Assembly (NCBI GenBank): GCA_947630505.1
Contig: CANRHV010000026.1
Location: 1-36,462, forward strand
DNA: 36,462 nt
Direction of reading: 5' to 3'
Source of the DNA: an uncultured Monoglobus sp.
GTDB lineage: Bacteria; Bacillota; Clostridia; Monoglobales; Monoglobaceae
Positions within the stretch are counted from its first letter, which is position 1, and the number at the start of each line of letters is the position of its first letter. The notes beneath the pieces are model-generated. The model did no database searches. It saw only the letters and a program-made list of their open reading frames with translations, and was not told where the DNA came from. This document shows, in pieces, positions 31,037 through 36,462 of the stretch. A program made the position numbers and the translations under genes.

Positions 31037-31306
31037 TTAATTTTTATTTTTGCCGTCCTTCAGCATTTGGCGGATCCATTTTTCGGAGTACTCGTATTCG
31101 CGGGCCAGCTGTTTTACGTTATGGCCGTTGTATTTTTTCGAGACCTGCTCCTTCACGTACCCGCCTGAAAAGAGTCGCCTGGGAAAGGTGATCTGACAGC
31201 CCTTCATGCGTTTGTATATTTTCAGCATGTTTTCAAAGCCGACGCAGTCGCACAACTCTTTATACACATCGTTAAGACCGTCTTTTTCGATAGGTTCGCC
31301 GTTCAA
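31037..31306 (-). CDS. Mor-family transcriptional regulator
   Basis: The 89-residue protein has a C-terminal helix-turn-helix, VKQLAREYEYSEKWIRQMLK, with an upstream KKYNGHN turn, typical of Mor/C-type regulators known from phage Mu but also common in Clostridia. The TTG start at 31304-31306 is preferred because GGAGG lies 9 nt upstream, though GAGG is also very close to it. Its upstream region carries interleaved inverted repeats and a 30-nt-spaced direct repeat. No phage genes are nearby. Confidence 0.78.
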   Translation of the reverse strand: MNGEPIEKDGLNDVYKELCDCVGFENMLKIYKRMKGCQITFPRRLFSGGYVKEQVSKKYNGHNVKQLAREYEYSEKWIRQMLKDGKNKN

Positions 31307-31479
31307 AACCTCAGCCCTCCCCGTTTTTGTGTTATCAAAAATTTACCATATTTTTGCATGGTTATCAAATCTGTAATTCCTTGAATTATTCCATTACAAA
31401 AGCCATGCCGTAATGGTATTATAGCATGGCCTATTATAATATTTGCGTGCAGCGTGCACGATTGTGAAAAAATTTTAAA
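31307..31479 (-). promoter_or_regulatory. Mor upstream region with interleaved inverted repeats and direct repeats
   Basis: CCATTAC (31391-31397) pairs with GTAATGG (31410-31416), and GCCATGC (31402-31408) pairs with GCATGGC (31424-31430). The two arms are interleaved, so both stems can form only as a pseudoknot or alternate. GTTATCAAA occurs at 31331-31339 and again at 31361-31369. GTGCA-GCG-TGCAC (31447-31459) adds a third palindrome. TATAAT-like words face the Mor gene, but I cannot fix a -35. Confidence 0.5.
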
Positions 31480-32721
31480 TTAATATTGAGCGGGTTCTTC
31501 AAGAATGGATGTCAGTTTGATTTTCGCCAGTTTTCCGCCGCTTACATAGAACGCGCCGTCTTTGTATTTCGCGGAGGTGAACGGTTTGTTTATAACGTCA
31601 AAGCCTCCGCAAACAAGAGTGTAGCTTATCGTTTCGGTGCCGAGCGCGACGCCGCCGTCATCCAGCAGCTCAAAGAAAAGCGTTATTTTGGCTTTTTCGA
31701 TATCAAAGCTGTTTTTCTTTACTTTCACAAAAATCTCAAGACAGCGTTCAGAGTAGTAAACATACGGCTCCGCTCTGAGCGACGACGCGCCTATCGGATA
31801 GGTGTCGTCGGTGTACCCCGAAGTGTCGATCTGCACGGCGCTTGCGGCGGCGTCCATGCCGTCGGCGTCCGATGTTTTGTCGGCTGTGGAGCTTAAGTTA
31901 TCGTCCACGCCGTCGCGTGTACTCAAAAATCCGAATATCGCCGCCCTGCACGCGAAGAGCGTAACAGCCGCCGCGACTGCCAAGGCAATAATGGCGACGT
32001 TTTTGTGTTTCCGCGGCGGGACGGCGCTTTCAGCGCTGTTTCCCTCGAGCGCTCGTTTTGCATCCTCGGCCGAGGAATAGCGCATTGCCGGGTCGAGGCT
32101 CACACATTTTTGTATCACGGGTTTAAGGCTGCCGCTGTATTCGCTCAGCCTGTCTATGGTTTTTCCGCCCGTAGCCAGATCGTGCATAACAACTCCGGCG
32201 GCGTAAATATCGCTGCGGAAATCAGTCTGAGCAAAGCCGAATTGCTCGGGTGGCGCGTAGCCGCGAGTGCCGAAATTTACCGTGTCGGATGTCATGCCGG
32301 GCTTAAAAGTTCTCGATATTCCGTAATCGATGATCTTCACGGTCCCGTCGTTTGTCAGCATAATGTTCGAGGGCTTTATATCCTTATGTATTATGTTGTT
32401 TTTGTGAAGCTCATTAAGGGCGGAAAACAGGCTTATGCCTATCATCCTGACCTCGCTCTCGGGCATCGGCCGCTCGGCGCTTAAGACTCTGCCCTCGACA
32501 TATTCTGTGACAACGGCGTTTTCGTTGGGGAGCACGCGGTACACGCGGCATAAATTAGGGTGCTTTATGCCGATCAAGGGCAGGTACGCGTCAGCGCTCC
32601 CGTTTTTGATTTTCTTTATCACGCACAGCCGCCGTTTTTCTATGTCATAAGCCAGGTCGATTTTTGAGTTTTCGGTCTCGGCTATGGTCTCAAGTATTGT
32701 GTATCCTTCCAAAAAAATCAC
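31480..32721 (-). CDS. Second membrane Ser/Thr protein kinase
   Basis: This 413-residue Hanks-type kinase has a degenerate glycine loop (ETIAETENSKIDLAYD in place of GxGxxG). It has VIKKI for the catalytic Lys, IIHKDIKPSNIML (Lys instead of Arg before the catalytic Asp), DYGISR instead of DFG, and GTRGYAPPEQ activation and APE segments. A membrane helix (about 245-270) and an extracytoplasmic C-terminal domain with YPIGASSLRAEPYVYYSE follow. The zinc ribbon of the first kinase is absent. Catalysis is plausible but weakened. The GTG start at 32719-32721 has no clear ribosome binding site. It is divergent from the XRE-like gene. Confidence 0.86.
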   Translation of the reverse strand: MIFLEGYTILETIAETENSKIDLAYDIEKRRLCVIKKIKNGSADAYLPLIGIKHPNLCRVYRVLPNENAVVTEYVEGRVLSAERPMPESEVRMIGISLFSALNELHKNNIIHKDIKPSNIMLTNDGTVKIIDYGISRTFKPGMTSDTVNFGTRGYAPPEQFGFAQTDFRSDIYAAGVVMHDLATGGKTIDRLSEYSGSLKPVIQKCVSLDPAMRYSSAEDAKRALEGNSAESAVPPRKHKNVAIIALAVAAAVTLFACRAAIFGFLSTRDGVDDNLSSTADKTSDADGMDAAASAVQIDTSGYTDDTYPIGASSLRAEPYVYYSERCLEIFVKVKKNSFDIEKAKITLFFELLDDGGVALGTETISYTLVCGGFDVINKPFTSAKYKDGAFYVSGGKLAKIKLTSILEEPAQY

Positions 32722-32732
32722 ATCCGTTGCAA

Positions 32733-32760
32733 TTGTTCAAAATATATGTTATCATATAAT
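32733..32760 (+). promoter_or_regulatory. Possible promoter of the XRE-like gene
   Basis: TTGTTC (32733-32738) and TATAAT (32755-32760) are 16 nt apart in the 65-nt gap between the divergent kinase and XRE-like gene. The gap is short enough for one regulator to affect both genes. Confidence 0.42.
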
Positions 32761-32786
32761 TAATATTTGCGCAAGGGGTGACCGAT

Positions 32787-33221
32787 ATGGGATCAAAATC
32801 AAAATCTACCGAAAGTTTGCTCGGCGAGATAAAGGAAACAAAAAACACCGGAGAACTCAGAAAATATTTGAGCGAGAACAAAGATAATATGCTCTCCGAT
32901 CTGAAATACCGCCTGGCAGACCTGCTTTACGAAAAAGACAAATCAAGAAAAGACGTCAAACAAAAGGGCGGTCTCACGGATTACGCCGACCAGATATTCA
33001 GCGGACTTCGGCGCCCGAGCCGCGATAAGCTTATCCGCGTTATATTGGGGCTTGAGCTTGATGTCGATGAGGCGCAGGAGCTGCTGAGGCTGGCGGGGCA
33101 TAAGGCTCTCGATCCGCGCGGCCGCCGCGACGCGGTGATACTGTCGTGCGTAAACGGCCGCATGAGCGGCACGGATACCGACCTGAGGCTTGACAAGCTG
33201 GGCTTTGAGCCTCTTGAGTAA
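32787..33221 (+). CDS. XRE-like helix-turn-helix regulator divergent from the kinase
   Basis: The 144-residue protein carries a helix-turn-helix resembling XRE (LTDYADQIFSGLRRPSRDKLIRVILGLELD) and a C-terminal LLRLAGHKALDPRGRRDAVILSCV. I have seen proteins of this pattern as kinase-associated regulators in Ruminococci, but the family is not formally named to my knowledge. Its N-terminal 60 residues are charged and helical. The ATG at 32787 is chosen since AAGGGG ends 8 nt upstream. It starts 65 nt from the divergent kinase, suggesting a paired function. Confidence 0.7.
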   Translation: MGSKSKSTESLLGEIKETKNTGELRKYLSENKDNMLSDLKYRLADLLYEKDKSRKDVKQKGGLTDYADQIFSGLRRPSRDKLIRVILGLELDVDEAQELLRLAGHKALDPRGRRDAVILSCVNGRMSGTDTDLRLDKLGFEPLE

Positions 33222-33344
33222 ACCGAGATCGGCAGAATTGTTTACAAATATTTAATAAATTCGGAAAACGCCGTAAACACGCGGTTTTCGGGCGCGGAAA
33301 TTTTGTCGCGCGCTGCCGAATATTGTAAATTGTTCCGCGGCGGC

Positions 33345-33373
33345 TTGACAAATTAAGGAAAATGCTGTATACT
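33345..33373 (+). promoter_or_regulatory. Promoter of the carboxypeptidase gene
   Basis: TTGACA (33345-33350), a 17-nt spacer ending CTG, and TATACT (33368-33373). The TTG start of the gene is about 70 nt downstream. Confidence 0.82.
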
Positions 33374-33384
33374 GATTAGAGTTA

Positions 33385-33415
33385 TGTTACAATTGTGTTA
33401 CATAATTATTACAAT
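33385..33415 (+). promoter_or_regulatory. Three TTACA repeats at exact 11-nt spacing
   Basis: TTACA occurs at 33387-33391, 33398-33402 and 33409-33413, each 11 nt apart and located just downstream of the -10. One helical turn spacing is typical of OmpR/PhoB-type response-regulator sites. The first two units form the 16-nt word shared with 24418-24433. Confidence 0.5.
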
Positions 33416-33444
33416 TTGATACAGCATAAGGAGTGTTTGTAACA

Positions 33445-34806
33445 TTGGATAATAAAACCGGCGGACGCAAAGCCTCGCGTCTGTTTAAACTGATAACGGT
33501 GTTCGCTGTCACCGCGGCGTTGCTCTGCGGCTCGTTTTCGGCCTACGCCGTGAGCATATCCGCCAAGGGCGGAATAGTCCTCGACCAATCGACGGGCGAG
33601 GCGCTCTATGAGTACAACGCCGACACGGCGGTCGTTCCCGCAAGCATGACAAAGCTTGTGGCGCTCTATGTTATATACAGCCACATTGCAAACGGCAGCC
33701 TCAGCAAGGACACGCTGATCCCCGTGGGCAGCGCGCTGGCCGCGTATTCCCGCGATCCGGGATATTCGAACGTGTACCTGACAGCGGGCGAGAGCTACAC
33801 GCTCGATGAGCTTTTGGGCGCGATATGCGTGGTTTCGGCCAACGCCGCGGTCATGGCCGTGGGCGACTACATATGCGGCAGCGAGGCGGGACTTGTGAAC
33901 GAGATGAACGCGCTTATCGCGAACTGGGGCGTCAACGGCTATTTCGTTGACTGCACCGGCGTTTCGAGCAAAAACAGAATATCGCCCCGAGGAATGGCGA
34001 CGGTCGCCAACAGGCTGATAACCGACTATCCTGATATACTCAACTACTCGTCGCTGACCTCGATCAATTTCAGAGGCACAAGATACTATCCCACAAACAA
34101 GATGCTGCCCGGCGGCGCCTACGAATATTTCGGAGCCGACGGCCTCAAGACCGGAACGACTTCGGCGGCGGGCTGCTGCTTCACCGGAACGGCGTCAAGA
34201 GACGGCAAGCGTCTGATCTCGGTGGTTATGGGCTCAAGCTCAACCAATATGAGATATGTGGACACGATAAAGATGATGGACTACTCCTGGGATGTTCTGG
34301 CGCAGAGAGCGGCCGGCGGCGGACAGCAGGCGCCGTCTTACACCGAAAAGACCGACAAGCCCAAGGATTATATAGTCGCCACCGATCTCCGCTGCTTCAT
34401 AAACGATTGGGAGATTCCGACGTTTATCCACTACGGAAACGAGCAGAACGGATACCGGGACTGCGCGGTCGTAATGCTTGATGACCTTAAGGACTACGGC
34501 TTTGACGTTTCCTATGATCTCGCCACCGACACGGCGACGGTCGTCAACAACACCGACAAAGACCTGACAGCCGGTCCCAACTACGGCGAGCAGTATACCT
34601 ACGGAGAGAACGAGAAGCTTGAGATCAGCGACTGGGAGGCCGCCAAGGTGTTGCTCAAAAACGGCCCGAACGACCCGGGCGTCTACGCGCAGAATACCTT
34701 TGACATCAACGGCCGCGGCGCGATCTCGATCGACGAGCTGTGGCACATGGGCACAGTCGTCTGGAACGAAAAATACAACCTGACGGTGATTGTAACAAGA
34801 TATTAA
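33445..34806 (+). CDS. D-alanyl-D-alanine carboxypeptidase with unusual C-terminal domain
   Basis: This 453-residue class C-type penicillin-binding protein trims peptidoglycan pentapeptides. A signal peptide (about 1-35) is followed by the S11 domain with SMTK (67-70, nucleophile Ser and Lys), SAN (131-133) and KTGTT (235-239). After about residue 310 comes a domain (VATDLRCFINDWEIPTFIHY) resembling the copper-amine-oxidase-N or stalk-type extracellular domain. The PBP5 C-terminal beta domain and amphipathic anchor are not seen. The TTG start at 33445 is chosen because GGAG lies 11 nt upstream. It is monocistronic. Confidence 0.88.
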   Translation: MDNKTGGRKASRLFKLITVFAVTAALLCGSFSAYAVSISAKGGIVLDQSTGEALYEYNADTAVVPASMTKLVALYVIYSHIANGSLSKDTLIPVGSALAAYSRDPGYSNVYLTAGESYTLDELLGAICVVSANAAVMAVGDYICGSEAGLVNEMNALIANWGVNGYFVDCTGVSSKNRISPRGMATVANRLITDYPDILNYSSLTSINFRGTRYYPTNKMLPGGAYEYFGADGLKTGTTSAAGCCFTGTASRDGKRLISVVMGSSSTNMRYVDTIKMMDYSWDVLAQRAAGGGQQAPSYTEKTDKPKDYIVATDLRCFINDWEIPTFIHYGNEQNGYRDCAVVMLDDLKDYGFDVSYDLATDTATVVNNTDKDLTAGPNYGEQYTYGENEKLEISDWEAAKVLLKNGPNDPGVYAQNTFDINGRGAISIDELWHMGTVVWNEKYNLTVIVTRY

Positions 34807-34810
34807 AACA

Positions 34811-34853
34811 AAAGGCATATCACGAATCATTAAGTGATATGCCTTTAAATTTT
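34811..34853 (+). terminator. Terminator of the carboxypeptidase gene
   Basis: AAAGGCATATCAC (34811-34823) and GTGATATGCCTTT (34834-34846) form a 13-bp stem with a 10-nt loop, followed by AAATTTTTT. Confidence 0.85.
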
Positions 34854-34867
34854 TTCAAGTTTTTATT

Positions 34868-35461
34868 TTATCGAAACAAATGCAGCGAATGCAGCGGGCA
34901 GCAATAGTAATCCTCGTCGGGGTAGTATTTTTGGAATCTGTGATATTCATCCAATAACAGCTGCGTTGTTTCGGTCATGTCATTCATTCCGAAAACCACG
35001 CAGAGCAGCGCTTGCGCATAAGGACTTTTGATGTCGTGATAAGACTCGTAAAGTCGGTTGAGATATTTTGTTTCCGCGTCGATAAAAACACATGCGCACA
35101 ATTCCAAAAAGGTATCCTGCCTGCTTCGCATATACCGCTCGATCGCGAGAGGCATAAAATCGTCCTGCATCGCTAAGGCTTTTTGGTATATAGCTTTATG
35201 AGATACAATATCAAGATTTTTACGCATCAATCGGATCAATTCCTCCGCGGTCGCGGTGTTTTCAATCAAATCGGTTTCTTGATCAATTTTTTTGAGCCGC
35301 TCATCGGAGAAAAAAGGGAGTGAGGTTTTATCTATTTCTTCCGCCAACTCTTGGACCGACACAGAAAAATATTTTGTGATAAGCATGTCGGGGTATGTTA
35401 TCTCATCATTCAACGGATTATCTCGAAAAAACTTATCGTTCAAAATTCTTGATTTTTGCAT
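34868..35461 (-). CDS. Hypothetical 197-residue helical protein
   Basis: I do not recognise this protein. It appears soluble and mostly helical, with hints of repeated helix pairs (LIRLMRKNLDIVSHKAIYQKALAMQ; ERYMRSRQDTFLELCACVFID), in line with a HEAT- or TPR-like array. The C-terminus has a Cys/His-rich tail, YYCCPLHSLHLFR. The ATG at 35459-35461 has AAAGGAAA upstream. It stands alone between the carboxypeptidase terminator and the Rpn promoter. Confidence 0.65.
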   Translation of the reverse strand: MQKSRILNDKFFRDNPLNDEITYPDMLITKYFSVSVQELAEEIDKTSLPFFSDERLKKIDQETDLIENTATAEELIRLMRKNLDIVSHKAIYQKALAMQDDFMPLAIERYMRSRQDTFLELCACVFIDAETKYLNRLYESYHDIKSPYAQALLCVVFGMNDMTETTQLLLDEYHRFQKYYPDEDYYCCPLHSLHLFR

Positions 35462-35689
35462 TTTGTTTTCCTTTCTTTAAACTATAGTATCATTAATATT
35501 GTTGTTTCGACGAAGCAAAACCGTGTCGCGATTTGCCGAAAACATTTTAAAACAGACGCGCTGTTATGTTGTCTTGATTATAAGCCTAAAGCGGGAGTTT
35601 TGTCAAGCATGGAGCTTAAAAGTTCGAGCGCCCCTGATGATTTAGATGTGTTTTAATTTTTCGCGAGCCGCTCGAATTAAATAAATATA

Positions 35690-35718
35690 TTGACTGTTTC
35701 GCAAAAATAGGATATAAT
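35690..35718 (+). promoter_or_regulatory. Promoter of the Rpn-like nuclease gene
   Basis: TTGACT (35690-35695), a 17-nt spacer and a perfect TATAAT (35713-35718). The GTG start is 31 nt downstream. The rest of the 35462-35749 gap holds no gene that I can support. Confidence 0.8.
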
Positions 35719-35749
35719 ATAAATATCAAAAACATAGGAAGTGGTTGCC

Positions 35750-36462
35750 GTGACTGACAACAAAAAGATACTAAAGCGCAACGTTAAAGACAGCGTGTTT
35801 ACCAGTTTGTTTCAGGATACAAAATATATAGTGGAGCTCTACAAAGCCCTGCACCCCGAGGCCGACTATGTGACCGAGGATATGATCGAGATCATCACTC
35901 TCAAAAACATACTCACCGACAGCCTGTATAACGACCTGGGCTTTATGATGGACAAAAGGCTGATAGTGCTGGTCGAGGCGCAGTCCACCTGGACGGTTAA
36001 TATAATAATCAGGGGTCTTATGTACCTTGTGCAGACATATCAGGACTATATCGAAAAAGAGGAGCTTAACATCTACAGCTCAAAAAAGCTTGAGATACCG
36101 AAGCCGGAGCTTTACGTCATCTACACGGGCGACAAAAAGGTAGAAGAAAAAGAGATAAGCCTGAGCGAGGAATATTTCGGCGGAGACAAAACGGCTTTGG
36201 ACGTGAGGGTAAAAGTAATCACCGAAAGCCGCGAGGGTGACATAATCAACCAATACGTGATGTTCACGCATATCTTAAACGACCGGGTAAAGGCCCACGG
36301 CAGGACAAAAAAAGCGATAGACGAAACAATAAAAATATGCAAAGACAGGAACATCCTGAAAGAATACCTGTCAAACCACGAAAGCGAGGTGCATGATATA
36401 ATGTTTTCACTGTACGATGATGAGCAGATACAAAAAGCAATGATGAGAGATGCCCGCAAAGA
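35750..36462 (+). CDS. Rpn-family PD-(D/E)XK nuclease (partial, runs off window)
   Basis: The readable 237 codons start VTDNKKILKRNVKDSVFTSL and include KNILTDSLYNDLGFMMDKR and LIVLVEAQSTWTVN, the Rpn/PDDEXK core with the E-x-Q nuclease motif. LMYLVQTYQDYI follows. The family contains recombination-promoting nucleases that were earlier annotated as transposases. The GTG at 35750-35752 has AGGAAGTGG upstream. The 3' end is beyond the window. Rpn genes are often multicopy in these genomes. Confidence 0.85.
   Translation, partial: MTDNKKILKRNVKDSVFTSLFQDTKYIVELYKALHPEADYVTEDMIEIITLKNILTDSLYNDLGFMMDKRLIVLVEAQSTWTVNIIIRGLMYLVQTYQDYIEKEELNIYSSKKLEIPKPELYVIYTGDKKVEEKEISLSEEYFGGDKTALDVRVKVITESREGDIINQYVMFTHILNDRVKAHGRTKKAIDETIKICKDRNILKEYLSNHESEVHDIMFSLYDDEQIQKAMMRDARK

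Overview
The window looks like a chromosomal segment of a low-to-mid GC Firmicute of the class Clostridia, probably a gut Oscillospirales/Ruminococcaceae-type bacterium. Support for this comes from strong AGGAGG-type ribosome binding sites, TTGACA-17-TATAAT promoters, frequent TTG/GTG starts, tRNA genes with encoded CCA, a pyrophosphate-type phosphofructokinase, an AddB-type nuclease subunit, parS sites of the TGTTTCACGTGAAACA type, and AT-rich intergenic DNA with dispersed GC-rich repeats. No gene in the window names the species.

Layout. Positions 1-640 hold rpmG-secE-nusG (minus strand). A YkvI-like membrane protein follows. Then comes a 2.1 kb accessory stretch with an AbrB-like regulator behind a large structured leader, dispersed repeats, a degenerate copy of a small toxin-like module, and a tRNA Leu-fMet-Ala cluster. 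Positions 3.7-9.0 kb form a housekeeping block: rsmA, rdgB, parA and parB (parA flanked by two parS sites), a coiled-coil membrane protein and serS. Positions 8.98-9.35 kb hold what appears to be a complete type I toxin-antitoxin-like locus: a 23-residue hydrophobic peptide, a sense promoter, a convergent consensus antisense promoter, and long-range complementarity between the mRNA ends. Next are queH with a small partner, tRNA-Arg and PPi-phosphofructokinase. Positions 12.7-19.3 kb carry a co-directional six-gene phospho-signalling cluster: zinc-ribbon Ser/Thr kinase, PP2C, trypsin-FHA, PP2C, zinc-ribbon-FHA, VWA-FHA. After it come an isochorismatase-like hydrolase, addB, a HAD phosphatase, an HPr-like protein lacking the phosphorylatable His, and hup (all minus strand). 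guaB and a second HAD phosphatase are on the plus strand. Then follow rpiB, a C40 peptidase and mntA-hepT (minus strand), a TerB-like protein, a lipoprotein, a zinc-ribbon membrane protein, a Mor-like regulator and a second Ser/Thr kinase divergent from an XRE-like regulator. The window closes with a D-Ala-D-Ala carboxypeptidase, an unrecognised 197-residue protein and a truncated Rpn-like nuclease gene.

How the parts work together. The kinase cluster places extracytoplasmic sensor-type domains (trypsin fold, VWA, kinase ectodomain) on single membrane helices, with phosphothreonine readers or a kinase inside and two soluble phosphatases to erase the mark. It reads as one transmembrane phospho-signalling system of unknown input. 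The small-peptide locus at 9 kb has a degenerate relative at 2.7 kb that keeps the antisense promoter, the ACCGC-loop-GCGGT hairpin and the end of the peptide. This supports a real, duplicated family. These two are the strongest candidates for undescribed biology here. All calls come from reading the sequence; no database search was run.
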